From positions 1,984,001-2,048,000 of the forward strand of contig OZ241900.1 in assembly GCA_965203615.1 (NCBI GenBank): 64,000 nt of DNA, in the 5' to 3' direction. Below the pieces are notes generated by a model, which saw nothing but the letters and a program-made list of their open reading frames with translations, was not told where the DNA came from and did no database searches. A program made the translations under genes and the position numbers. This stretch comes from VXNE01 sp965203615. GTDB lineage: Bacteria > Pseudomonadota > Gammaproteobacteria > Pseudomonadales > Azotimanducaceae. Shown here one piece after another: positions 26,198-34,591 of the stretch. The stretch's first letter is position 1; each line of letters starts with the position of its first letter.

Positions 26198-26767
26198 GTG
26201 CTGCGCACGGTGATCCTCTTGCGTCACGGGCAGCAAGACAAAAGCGTGCCTGGCGATATGGGCGGACTAACCGAGACCGGCCATCGTCAGGCGGCGCTCG
26301 CCGCCAGGCGGCTGTCGACGGAGCCCATTGACCGCATCGTCTCGAGCGGGATGCGTCGCGCCGACCAGACCGCCGAGGCGGTAGCTTCCCAACACGCCTC
26401 CGTCGAAGTCGAGACCGACCCGGACTTGTGCGAATGCGTCCCGTCCATTCCGCGAGGCCAGGAGGTTTTCTATCCCGATGGGGTGGAGGCGGCCCATATG
26501 GCGTCCTGCTGCGAGGCCCTGGACCGCGCTTTCGCCCGGTACTTCGAGCCCGGTCCTGACGGCACGACGCTGCTGGTCGGCCACGGCAATGCCATTCGAT
26601 ACCTGATCTGTCGCGTATTGGACGACCTACGCCTCGACGCCTGGGCGCGGTTTGACATGCACAATTGCGGAATCTCGCGCGTTACCGTCAAGACCTACCT
26701 TGGAACCCAGGTCGCGGGATTGAACGACTCCGGGCATCTGCCGCCGGAGTTGCTCACCTACGGCTGA
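26198..26767 (+). CDS. Histidine phosphatase family protein (phosphoglycerate mutase-like, PGAM5-like)
   Basis: About 189 residues. The catalytic motif VILLRHGQQDK carries the phospho-acceptor histidine in an RHG; TETGHRQAALAA, SSGMRRADQTAE and LLVGHGNAIRYL with the second histidine complete the fold. The start is set at a GTG (26198) just after GGGGAG; another in-frame GTG at 26153 would add 15 residues. The arrangement is closest to PGAM5-type protein phosphatases, but small-molecule phosphatase activity is equally possible. Confidence 0.85.
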   Translation: MLRTVILLRHGQQDKSVPGDMGGLTETGHRQAALAARRLSTEPIDRIVSSGMRRADQTAEAVASQHASVEVETDPDLCECVPSIPRGQEVFYPDGVEAAHMASCCEALDRAFARYFEPGPDGTTLLVGHGNAIRYLICRVLDDLRLDAWARFDMHNCGISRVTVKTYLGTQVAGLNDSGHLPPELLTYG

Positions 26768-26800
26768 CGCAGGGCCTCGCGGCACTGGTTGACGAGGGAT

Positions 26801-26887
26801 TGGTGCCGAAGAGAGGACTCGAACCTCCACGGGCAAAAGCCCACTACCCCCTCAAGGTAGCGTGTCTACCAATTTCACCACTTCGGC
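26801..26887 (-). tRNA. tRNA-Leu(GAG)
   Basis: 87 bases on the minus strand with a long variable arm and encoded CCA. The anticodon loop CTTGAGG gives GAG, and the start GCCGAAGTGGTGAAATTGG is typical of bacterial tRNA-Leu. It lies 10 bases after secG on the same strand, the conserved secG-leuU order of gammaproteobacteria, so cotranscription is likely. Confidence 0.96.
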
Positions 26888-26897
26888 AACTTGTTCT

Positions 26898-27263
26898 CTA
26901 AATGTCCGGAACCTCGAATGGTTCTGTCGACGGAGTTTCGGTACTCGCGTCGTCCTCTAGCTCGAACTCCTCGATCCCGACATGATCCACCGTCGGCATG
27001 CCGATGCCCCGCAGACTCGCCGCGCGTTCCTTGGCCGTATACGCCAGGCCGAAAGAAATCAGGAAAAACCCGATCGCGAGCCACGTTGTCAGCTTCATCA
27101 GGAATGACGCGCTTCCCGCGGAGCCAAAAACGGTATTCGAGCCGCCGCTACCGAACGCCGCACCGATGTCCGCGCCTTTCCCCTGTTGCATCAGGATCAG
27201 TGCCGTCAGCGCGATCGCGTCCGCAACCAGCAGTATCAGCAAGACGGTTTCCAGATTTTCCAT
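26898..27263 (-). CDS. secG: Preprotein translocase subunit SecG
   Basis: 121 residues from the ATG at 27263. The first membrane segment is ETVLLILLVADAIALTALIL, followed by the conserved loop MQQGKGADIGAAFG, then FGSAGSASFLMKLTTWLA and the second membrane segment. An acidic, threonine-rich tail follows. SecG assists SecYE in protein export. One base separates its start from the tpiA stop, and tRNA-Leu follows. Confidence 0.97.
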   Translation of the reverse strand: MENLETVLLILLVADAIALTALILMQQGKGADIGAAFGSGGSNTVFGSAGSASFLMKLTTWLAIGFFLISFGLAYTAKERAASLRGIGMPTVDHVGIEEFELEDDASTETPSTEPFEVPDI

Positions 27264-27264
27264 G

Positions 27265-27975
27265 TCAATGTTCCGCCGCGTAAGTGATTGCATTGAAACT
27301 GGCGGGTTCCAATGAAGCGCCGCCGACCAGACCTCCGTCGATGTCATCTTCGGCGAATAGCGCACATGCATTTTCGGCCGTTACGCTGCCGCCGTAAAGG
27401 ATGCGAGTGTCGGTATCCGGCAGCGCGCCCCGTATCGTCGCGTGCATCGCCTGGGCCTGCGCCGGCGTTGCCGTTTCTCCGGTACCGATCGCCCACACCG
27501 GCTCGTACGCAATGACGGTACCGTCCGCCAACGAGTCATTCAGCACTGCATTGAGTTGCGACAACACGACCTCGGCCTCGCGCCCTTCGCGACGTTCTTC
27601 CAGCGTTTCCCCCACGCACAGGATCGGAACGAGCCCGGCCCGCACCGCCGCGCGGTACTTCGCGGCGACGACACTATCGGTCTCGCCAAACAGCCGACGC
27701 CGTTCGGAATGCCCGACCAGGACATAGTGAGCTCCCAGGTCCGCCGCCATTTCGGAAGCGATCTCGCCCGTGTAGGCACCAGACATTTCAGCATGCACGT
27801 TCTGCACGCCGACCTGCACACGCTCCAGCCGCTCTACGGCCAAGCACAGATACACCGCAGGCGGAAAAAGAACCAAATCTGCGCCCTCGCGACCTTCCAG
27901 GGAACGCGCGAAATCTTCGATCCGCGAACGCGAACCATGCATTTTCCAGTTTCCGGCAACGATCGGTCGGCGCAT
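27265..27975 (-). CDS. tpiA: Triosephosphate isomerase
   Basis: 236 residues from the ATG at 27975 (MRRPIVAGNWKMHG). Active-site motifs: NWKM (Lys), GHSERR (His) and AYEPVWAIGTG (Glu), plus the phosphate loop ILYGGSV. About 20 residues shorter than the E. coli enzyme. It interconverts dihydroxyacetone phosphate and glyceraldehyde 3-phosphate. In relatives glmM lies directly upstream; here a transposase/ABC scar separates the two, so tpiA-secG must rely on another promoter in the 28.0-kb region. Confidence 0.98.
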   Translation of the reverse strand: MRRPIVAGNWKMHGSRSRIEDFARSLEGREGADLVLFPPAVYLCLAVERLERVQVGVQNVHAEMSGAYTGEIASEMAADLGAHYVLVGHSERRRLFGETDSVVAAKYRAAVRAGLVPILCVGETLEERREGREAEVVLSQLNAVLNDSLADGTVIAYEPVWAIGTGETATPAQAQAMHATIRGALPDTDTRILYGGSVTAENACALFAEDDIDGGLVGGASLEPASFNAITYAAEH

Positions 27976-28053
27976 GACCCCAAGCCCTGAGAGGCGAAGG
28001 GCGCGCAATGGTATCACTAGGAGCCCCCAGCCGGGGGAGCAGCCTTGTCCCAT

Positions 28054-28107
28054 GTGACATGAGCCTGAACGCAGGACGTGATTCCCACGTGACATGAGCC
28101 TGAACGC
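28054..28107. repeat. Two 19-bp direct repeats at the edge of the insertion scar
   Basis: The 19-base unit gtgacatgagcctgaacgc occurs at 28054-28072 and again at 28089-28107 (period 35). They sit just before the transposase start at 28131, so they probably belong to one end of the insertion element (transposase-binding repeats). Confidence 0.7.
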
Positions 28108-28130
28108 GGCGGGTTTGGGATCATCGGAGG

Positions 28131-28845
28131 ATGATCTTGAACCTCGATACCGAACGATTGCGGACCTTGGCCGAGGTCCGCGCTTTTCTGGACGGGAGCG
28201 ATCTCGTGGATTTCCGGCTGGCCGACCGTGACGACACCTACGCGTTCGTCCGGCGGACCCTGGTGCGGTTCCGGTACCCGGAGCTGGACAAGCCGGCGAA
28301 GGGGTTGCTCAGGCGGTTCCTGGGCAAGGTGACGGGACTGTCGCGGGCGCAGCTCACGCGGCTGATCGGCCAATACCGGGCCACCGGCCGGATCGAGGAT
28401 CGCCGCCGCGGACCGACGCGGCCCTTCGAGCGGCGCTACACGGCGGCGGACGTGCGCCAGCTGGCCGAGGTGGACGAGATCCTCGGCGGCCTGTGCGGCG
28501 CCGCCACGAGGCGGGTGATGCAACGCCAGTTCGATATCTTCGGCGACCCGCGCTACGAGCGACTGGCGGGGCTGTCCAACGGCCACCTCTACCGCCTGCG
28601 CGGGAGCACGACCTACCGTCGGCGTCGGACCTCGTTGGCCAAGACGCGGCCGGTGCGGATCGCCATCGGCGAGCGCCGCAAGCCGCATCCCGGCGGCCGG
28701 CCGGGCTTCCTGCGCGTCGACTCCGTCCACCAGGGCGACCTCGACGGCGAGAAGGGCGTCTACCTGATCAACATCGTCGACGAGGTCACCCAGTACGAGT
28801 TCGTCGGCGCCATCGAGGCCATCTCCGAGGCGTTCCTGCAAGCCC
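28131..28845 (+). pseudogene. Transposase (integrase catalytic core type), 3' truncated
   Basis: About 238 residues remain. The N-terminal half has helix-turn-helix segments (KVTGLSRAQLTRLIGQY). The beginning of the rve/DDE integrase core is present: FLRVDSVHQGDLDG carries the first catalytic Asp, followed by VYLINIVDEVTQYEFV. The frame continues to 29156, but everything after ~28845 is antisense of the ABC fragment. The second Asp and the Glu are lost, so the enzyme cannot be active. Confidence 0.85.
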
Positions 28846-29235
28846 AGCGAGCGCAAAAGCTCCGTTGCTCTACCCCTACGTTGGGAGGCTTCTATTGGGA
28901 TATAGGTCGCTGGCATTTCGACGTTTTCGCGCGCTGTGGCCCGCTCAAGGAGGAAGGACGACTGGATCACCAGGCCAATGTGCTCCCTACGTATGGTAGC
29001 GAGTTCGTCGAGGTCCAGGCCTGCGACATCGATCCCGGCGAAACAGTACGCGCCCCGCGTCGGCTGATCGAGGCAGCCAAGGATGTTGATCAGCGTGGTC
29101 TTCCCGGATCCCGAAGGGCCGACTACGCAAACAAACTCGCCAGCCTTGATCCGTAGCGAGACATTGTCCAAGGCGTACACCTCACGGCCCCCCTCGTCCT
29201 CAAACACGCGAGTCGCGGATTTGAGGTCAATCAAC
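28840..29235 (-). pseudogene. MacB/LolD-type ABC transporter ATP-binding protein, truncated
   Basis: About 135 residues of an ABC ATPase: LIDLKSATRVFEDEGG at the start, Walker A VVGPSGSGKTTL, then LDQPTRG, LIRREHIGLVIQSSFLL-like Q-loop region and NVEMPATY, typical of MacB/LolD exporters. It ends after LRSLGL, before the signature motif and Walker B, where the transposase begins antisense. The start is unclear (several TTG codons near 29235-29273). No permease partner is nearby. Non-functional remnant. Confidence 0.8.
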
Positions 29236-29321
29236 AATGGGACGCCGGAGCGAGGAACCAACAGGTTTTGCAAAAGGGGCCGCTAGGGACTTGTGTCGGA
29301 CGGCATTGGGAGTGCCCCACA

Positions 29322-29370
29322 GCCGTAGCCTTCGGCTTCGGTCTTTTTCTTGCGAGGGGTTGCCCCTCGC
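29322..29370 (+). terminator. Two adjacent hairpins, the first followed by a T run
   Basis: 29322-29330 pairs with 29334-29342 (nine positions, one mismatch and one wobble, TTC loop), then ctttttct follows, a factor-independent terminator shape on the plus strand. Directly after it 29352-29359 and 29363-29370 form a perfect 8-bp stem with a 3-base loop. They lie between the ABC remnant and glmM; no intact plus-strand gene precedes them. Confidence 0.5.
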
Positions 29371-29463
29371 GCTCCCCGGCTGAAGGCTCCGGCCCGGCCC
29401 CGCTCGTCGACCATCACTCGGATGTGTTCCAGGAAACGTTGCAACGCGGAGGGATGGGCGGGG

Positions 29464-29512
29464 GCGAAACACGGCGCACCCGAAGGGAGCGAAACACGGC
29501 GCACCCGAAGGG
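29464..29512. repeat. Tandem 24-bp repeat, related to a copy at 59588-59611
   Basis: The unit gcgaaacacggcgcacccga plus aggg occurs at 29464-29487 and 29489-29512, identical, with one base between. A diverged copy followed by the same flank (cgacggattt...tggcg) is at 59588-59632, so this is part of a dispersed element. Confidence 0.8.
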
Positions 29513-29560
29513 GGCGACGGATTTCGTGGCGAGCCGCCGAATGACAACCGGGCGAGCCGC

Positions 29561-30904
29561 TCACACGCTGGCGGAACGTACGACTTTCGCCAAAGCCTGT
29601 GCATGCCCGGCCACTTCGTCGGCATCTTCGCCCTCCACCATGACACGCACGACAGGTTCGGTGCCCGATGGTCGCAGCAGGACCCGACCGCGGCCGGAGA
29701 GCTCACCTTCGACGTCACCCACTGCGGCCGACACGTTGGTGCACGCGGTCGCGGCGGCTGGGTCCTTGCAGCCGACGTTGATCACGGCCTGGGGAAGTCT
29801 CACCATTCCCGAAGTCAGCTCCTTGAGGGATCGATCGTTCTCGACCATGGCTACGAGAACCTGCAGTGCCGCGATGATGCCGTCGCCGGTGGTCGTGAGC
29901 TGCGAGCAGACTATGTGCCCGGACGACTCGCCGCCGAGCCCCCAGCCAAGCTGTCGCATGCCTTCGATGACAAACCGGTCGCCGACGTCCGTGCGCGCAA
30001 ACGGAATGTTCACCTTCTCGAGTGCGCGTTCGAGGCCCAGGTTGCTCATCAAGGTGCCGACCACCCCTCCCCTCAAGCGACCGTTACCGGCGGCGTGCTT
30101 CGCCATGACGTAAAGGATTTCGTCTCCATCCACCAGGTTTCCATCGTGATCCGCCATGACGACGCGATCACCGTCGCCGTCGAAAGCGATACCCACGTCG
30201 GCACCCACTTCCACGACTTTTTCCGCCATCGCCTCCGGATGCGTCGACCCACAGGCCTCGTTGATGTTCATGCCGTCCGGTTCCGCGGCCAGGAGGACAA
30301 CCTCGGCACCCAATTCAGAAAAGACGCTGGGCGCGACGGCATAGGTGGCGCCATTGGCACAGTCCAGAACGACCTTCATCCCCCGCAACCCGAACTGCCG
30401 GCCGACCGTGCTCTTGCAGAACTCTATGTAGCGTCCCCGGGCATCATCGAGCAGCACGACCTTGCCGAGTTCGTTCGAGCGAACCGTCTTCATCGGCTGT
30501 CCGATCCGCTCCTCTATCGCGATCTCCATCTCGTCCGGCAACTTGTGTCCCTGCGCATCGAAGAACTTGATGCCGTTGTCTTCGTAAGGGTTGTGAGAAG
30601 CGCTGATGACGATGCCGGCACCCGCCCGGAACGTGCGCGTGAGATACGCCACCGCCGGCGTCGGGATCGGCGTCAACAGGCGAACATCCGCCCCGGCCGA
30701 CACCAATCCCGCCTCCAGCACCGACTCGATCATGTAACCGGAAATGCGCGTGTCCTTGCCAATGAGTACGAGCGGCGAACCCTCGGCGGAAAACACCTTG
30801 CCAACCGCCCAGCCGAGGCGCAGGCAGAACTCCGCCGTGATCGGCGCCTCGCCGACCCGGCCGCGGATTCCGTCGGTGCCGAAGTATTTCCGTCCGTTGT
30901 TCAT
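29561..30904 (-). CDS. glmM: Phosphoglucosamine mutase
   Basis: 447 residues from the ATG at 30904, preceded by AAGGCGG. Motifs: KYFGTDGIRG at the N-terminus, VISASHNPYEDNGIKFF with the phosphoserine near residue 102, the metal loop AFDGDGDRV, GGESSGH, and the phosphate-binding RPSGTEP. It makes glucosamine 1-phosphate for UDP-GlcNAc, peptidoglycan and LPS. Cotranscribed after folP with 16 bases between. Confidence 0.98.
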   Translation of the reverse strand: MNNGRKYFGTDGIRGRVGEAPITAEFCLRLGWAVGKVFSAEGSPLVLIGKDTRISGYMIESVLEAGLVSAGADVRLLTPIPTPAVAYLTRTFRAGAGIVISASHNPYEDNGIKFFDAQGHKLPDEMEIAIEERIGQPMKTVRSNELGKVVLLDDARGRYIEFCKSTVGRQFGLRGMKVVLDCANGATYAVAPSVFSELGAEVVLLAAEPDGMNINEACGSTHPEAMAEKVVEVGADVGIAFDGDGDRVVMADHDGNLVDGDEILYVMAKHAAGNGRLRGGVVGTLMSNLGLERALEKVNIPFARTDVGDRFVIEGMRQLGWGLGGESSGHIVCSQLTTTGDGIIAALQVLVAMVENDRSLKELTSGMVRLPQAVINVGCKDPAAATACTNVSAAVGDVEGELSGRGRVLLRPSGTEPVVRVMVEGEDADEVAGHAQALAKVVRSASV

Positions 30905-30920
30905 ATTCCGCCTTCGTTCC

Positions 30921-31772
30921 TCAGACGCCGGGTCGCGCATGCGCCAGGGTCGCTTCGACGACTTTCAGGGCGTCGACAGTTTCCCCGACGTCGTGGACGC
31001 GCAACACTGCGGCACCGTTGACAGCCGCCAGCACCGCGGCGGCAATGCTGGCGGGCAGACGGGCGTCGACCGTCTTGCCGGTAAGCTCGCCGAGAGTGCT
31101 TTTCCTCGAAAGTCCCACCAGGATCGGCAACCGGATCGATGATAGCGCACGCAGGTTGGCCAGCAGGGCCAGGTTGTGGGGAACGGTCTTGCCGAACCCG
31201 AACCCGGGATCGACCAGCAGGCGCGCCGCCGCGATCCCTGACTCAAGGCAAGCCGCGACGCGTTCCTCGAGGAACTTCCTCACGTCGGCGACCACGTCCG
31301 CATAGACGGGCCGCTCCTGCATCGTCCTCGGTTCGCCGCGCATGTGCATGAGGCAGATGCCGACATTGCAAGTTGCGAGCATTTCCAGCATGCCGTCGCC
31401 GCGGGCGGCCCGGACGTCGTTGACCAGTTCCGCTCCGGCCCGAATTGCCGCAGCCGCAACGCCGGCCTTGTACGTGTCTATGCTGATGATCGCATCGAGG
31501 TCGCGGACGCGCTCGATGATCGGCGCCGTGCGATCTATCTCTTCGGCTTCGGAAACTGGGTTCGCACCCGGCCGCGTACTCTCCCCACCGATGTCCACGA
31601 TGTCCGCGCCCGCGTCGACCATGGCCACCGCGGTCTCCACCGCGGCGTCCACGCCCGCCGAGCGGCTATGGTCGAAGAAGGAATCCGGGGTCGCATTGAT
31701 GACGCCCATGACCCTGGGACGGGAAAGATCGAGGGTACGCGATCCGCAGACCAGGGACGGACTGGCGCCCAT
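30921..31772 (-). CDS. folP: Dihydropteroate synthase
   Basis: 283 residues. Motifs: VMGVINATPDSFFDHSR (pterin/diphosphate loop 1), DIGGESTRPGA (loop 2), DPGFGFGKT and LPILVGLSRKS. It condenses p-aminobenzoate with the pterin pyrophosphate in folate synthesis. Located between ftsH (12 bases upstream) and glmM, the standard gammaproteobacterial order. Confidence 0.98.
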   Translation of the reverse strand: MGASPSLVCGSRTLDLSRPRVMGVINATPDSFFDHSRSAGVDAAVETAVAMVDAGADIVDIGGESTRPGANPVSEAEEIDRTAPIIERVRDLDAIISIDTYKAGVAAAAIRAGAELVNDVRAARGDGMLEMLATCNVGICLMHMRGEPRTMQERPVYADVVADVRKFLEERVAACLESGIAAARLLVDPGFGFGKTVPHNLALLANLRALSSIRLPILVGLSRKSTLGELTGKTVDARLPASIAAAVLAAVNGAAVLRVHDVGETVDALKVVEATLAHARPGV

Positions 31773-31784
31773 GGGGCTCGGTTC

Positions 31785-33710
31785 TTAGGTCTCTTCCGCC
31801 GGGCCGCCGATGGGGCCCGAAGTCTTTTCGTCCTGCCCTTGGGCGGGCTCGTCTTCCGAACTCTGCACGCCGGACGACCCTCCGGATGCATCGTCGGACG
31901 GCGCGCGAGGTTTGGCACCCGCCATGATGTCCTCGATCTGGTCCGGAGTCAGCGTCTCGTATTCGATCAGCGCCTCCGCCATCGTGTGCAGCTTGTCCTC
32001 GTTCTCGGTGAGGATGCCGCGGGCCTTGGCATAGCACTGCTCGACAATACGGCGCACCTCCTCGTCGATGGCCTTGGCGGTGGCCCCCGAAATCGGCTTC
32101 GGTTTCACGCCAGCCGACATGCCAAGGAAGACCTCGCCGTCGTCCTCGTCGTACATGATCGGACCCAGATTCTCGGAAAGACCCCACTTGGTCACCATGC
32201 TGCGCGCCAATCGCGTTGCATGCTCGATGTCGTTTGCGGCGCCCGTGGTCACGCCGTCGGCGCCGTTGATCAATTCTTCGGCGATACGCCCGCCGAACAG
32301 GCTCGTGATCTGGCTCAGGACGCCACGACGGCTCAGGCTGTAGCGGTCCTCCTCGGGAAGGAACATGGTCACGCCCAGGGCACGGCCACGCGGCACGATG
32401 GTGACCTTGTAGAGCGTGTCGTGCTCCGGCAGGGCGCGCCCCACGATCGCGTGGCCCGCCTCGTGATAGGCCGTATTGCGCTTTTCCTTCTCGGACATGA
32501 CCATGGACTTGCGCTCCGCGCCCATCATGACCTTGTCCTTGGCCTGCTCGAACTCCCGCATCATCACCAGGCGTTTCCCCGCCCGGGCCGCGAAAAGTGC
32601 CGCTTCGTTCACGATATTCTCGAGGTCGGCGCCCGAAAAGCCCGGAGTGCCGCGAGCCAGGATCGAGGCATCCACGTCGTCGCCAAGCGGCACACGACGC
32701 ATGTGGACCTTCAGGATCTGCTCCCGGCCGCGAATATCCGGGAGCGGCACCACGACCTGGCGGTCGAAACGGCCGGGTCGCAGCAGCGCCGGGTCGAGCA
32801 CATCCGGCCGGTTCGTGGCCGCTATGACGATGATGCCGGCGTTCGCTTCGAAGCCGTCCATTTCAACCAGGAGCTGGTTCAGGGTCTGCTCCCGCTCGTC
32901 GTGGCCGCCGCCGAGCCCCGCGCCGCGGTGGCGGCCGACCGCATCGATCTCGTCGATGAAAACGATGCAGGGCGCCTGTTTCTTCGCCTGTTCGAACATG
33001 TCCCGGACCCTCGAGGCACCGACGCCGACGAACATCTCGACGAAATCCGAACCGGATATGGAGAAGAACGGAACCTTCGCCTCACCCGCGATAGCCCTCG
33101 CAAGCAGTGTCTTGCCCGTGCCCGGCGATCCCACCATCAGCGTGCCCCGCGGAATGCGGCCGCCCAGGCGCTGGAACTTGCTCGGGTCGCGCAGGAATTC
33201 AACGAGTTCGATGACGTCTTCCTTGGCCTCATCGACGCCCGCGACATCGTTGAAAGTCGTCTTGATCTGATCTTCCGACAGGAGTTTGGCCTTGCTCTTG
33301 CCGAATGCCAGGGGACCGCCGCGACCACCGACGCCGCCCTGCATCTGGCGCATGAACAGCATGAATACGGCGATGATGATGAGAACCGGGAAACTCGTGA
33401 TGAGGAGCTGCGCCCAGATGCTCTGCTTCTCTTCCTCCTTTCCGGTGATCTCGACCCCGTGCTCATAGAGGTCGTCCACCAGTTTCGGATCGGCGATGGG
33501 CGGCCGCAGGACGATGAACTTCTCACCGTCTTTTCTCGTGCCGTGGATTCGCTCGCGATCGATATCCACGGACTCGACCCGATCCCCCCGTACGAGTTCT
33601 ATGAACTCGGAGTAGCTGATCTCGTTCGGATCCTTGCTACTGTCGAGTTGCTGGAAGAGCGTAAGCAGTACGGCGGCTATGATCAGCCATAGCAGCAGGT
33701 TTTTTCCCAT
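31785..33710 (-). CDS. ftsH: ATP-dependent zinc metalloprotease FtsH
   Basis: 641 residues from the ATG at 33710 (MGKNLLLWLIIAAVLLTLF, first membrane segment). A periplasmic domain follows, then a second membrane segment near 100-120 (ITSFPVLIIIAVFMLFM). The AAA module has Walker A VGSPGTGKT near 193, IVFIDEIDAVG, and the second region of homology ATNRPDVLDPALLRPGRFDRQ. The zinc site HEAGH lies near 415. The C-terminal tail is acidic and glutamine/serine-rich. It degrades membrane and short-lived cytoplasmic proteins. Follows rlmE by 62 bases. Confidence 0.99.
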   Translation of the reverse strand: MGKNLLLWLIIAAVLLTLFQQLDSSKDPNEISYSEFIELVRGDRVESVDIDRERIHGTRKDGEKFIVLRPPIADPKLVDDLYEHGVEITGKEEEKQSIWAQLLITSFPVLIIIAVFMLFMRQMQGGVGGRGGPLAFGKSKAKLLSEDQIKTTFNDVAGVDEAKEDVIELVEFLRDPSKFQRLGGRIPRGTLMVGSPGTGKTLLARAIAGEAKVPFFSISGSDFVEMFVGVGASRVRDMFEQAKKQAPCIVFIDEIDAVGRHRGAGLGGGHDEREQTLNQLLVEMDGFEANAGIIVIAATNRPDVLDPALLRPGRFDRQVVVPLPDIRGREQILKVHMRRVPLGDDVDASILARGTPGFSGADLENIVNEAALFAARAGKRLVMMREFEQAKDKVMMGAERKSMVMSEKEKRNTAYHEAGHAIVGRALPEHDTLYKVTIVPRGRALGVTMFLPEEDRYSLSRRGVLSQITSLFGGRIAEELINGADGVTTGAANDIEHATRLARSMVTKWGLSENLGPIMYDEDDGEVFLGMSAGVKPKPISGATAKAIDEEVRRIVEQCYAKARGILTENEDKLHTMAEALIEYETLTPDQIEDIMAGAKPRAPSDDASGGSSGVQSSEDEPAQGQDEKTSGPIGGPAEET

Positions 33711-33772
33711 GTCATTCAAGCGCCTAACCTCGATCTGCCCGCGACGTCCGGGCAGACGACCAACCGTCAATC

Positions 33773-34366
33773 CTACTCCATATCGGCAACGGCATACACC
33801 TCGCGAGAACCGCTCCGGGACGCATCGGGCTTGGCCAGCGTCACCCGGGCGAAGACAGCGCGCATATCGTGCATCGCCTCATTGAACCCTGCGCCCTGGA
33901 ACATCTTGACAACCAACCGGCCCCCCGGGTTCAACCAGCGGCCAGCGGCGCCGACTGCGCACTCCACCAATTCCAGGCTACGCGCCTGGTCGACGACCCT
34001 GTTACCACTCATATTGGGGGCCATATCGGACAAGACAAGGTCTGCACCGCCGCATAGCGCCTCCGCGATCCGCTCCTGCACGAGAGAGTCGCCCGCGTCG
34101 CCAAGGATGAAGCGAATGTCGCGGGGTGCATTCGCCAGGGGTGCCAGGTCCACTGCCACCAAGCGCAGGCAACGGGGCGCCAGGTATTCCGTCCAGCCTC
34201 CCGGCGACGCACCCAGTTCCAGCACCACGCTGGATGGGCTCGTGAGCCCGAAACGCCTGTCGAGCTGCTCGAGCTTGAACAGCGCACGCGACACCGCCCG
34301 GCCCGCATAGGGGTCGCGCTGCTGCCGGGAGAGCCAGCGGCTGCTTGACCCGGAACGCCTAGCCAC
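33773..34366 (-). CDS. rlmE: 23S rRNA 2'-O-ribose methyltransferase RlmE (FtsJ)
   Basis: 197 residues with a GTG start (MARRSGSSSRWLSRQQRDPYAGRAVSR as translated). The K-D-K-E tetrad is visible: FKLEQLD, LSDMAPNMSG, VVKMFQG and SREVYAV, together with the SAM loop VLELGASPGGWTEYL. It methylates U2552 of 23S rRNA late in 50S assembly. It starts the rlmE-ftsH-folP-glmM group. In relatives yhbY and greA lie just upstream; here a 4.2-kb DUF262 pair separates rlmE from greA. Confidence 0.97.
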   Translation of the reverse strand: MARRSGSSSRWLSRQQRDPYAGRAVSRALFKLEQLDRRFGLTSPSSVVLELGASPGGWTEYLAPRCLRLVAVDLAPLANAPRDIRFILGDAGDSLVQERIAEALCGGADLVLSDMAPNMSGNRVVDQARSLELVECAVGAAGRWLNPGGRLVVKMFQGAGFNEAMHDMRAVFARVTLAKPDASRSGSREVYAVADME

Positions 34367-34591
34367 TATCGATCACGAAATGGATTCGGAAGCAACCCTT
34401 GGCAGGGTCATTGCTGGATTTGTCGTCATCCTGTTGATGGTCAATGCCACATTGCGGTCAACGAGGTTCGCGCCGAGTATTACTATGTGTCCAACACCGG
34501 CAGCATCGGACCGCGTGAAGTCACGAGTCGAAAGCAACCGTCTGCCAAGAGCTATCGTAGCGTAGCCCTGCAGGACACCGAGCCAGTGACT

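Larger units (their letters stand above)
28054..28845 (+). mobile_element. Truncated integrase-type insertion element
   Basis: Left part of an insertion element: end repeats at 28054-28107, then a transposase frame from 28131. The element stops near 28845, where the sequence passes into an unrelated ABC ATPase gene read on the other strand. The right end is therefore missing and the junction is a deletion or one-ended event, not a clean insertion. Confidence 0.75.

Noticed and set aside
28017..29273. 418-codon minus-strand open frame as one ABC transporter gene
   Set aside because: Only the first ~150 codons are ABC ATPase; the rest is antisense of the transposase, so it is a chimera, treated as a pseudogene.
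31344..33692. 782-codon plus-strand open frame
   Set aside because: Antisense to folP and ftsH; no domain resemblance, composition typical of shadow frames.
34380..34565. Short plus-strand frame between rlmE and the DUF262 pair
   Set aside because: It starts with a hydrophobic stretch, but the following text in another frame looks equally protein-like; too short and unsupported to call.
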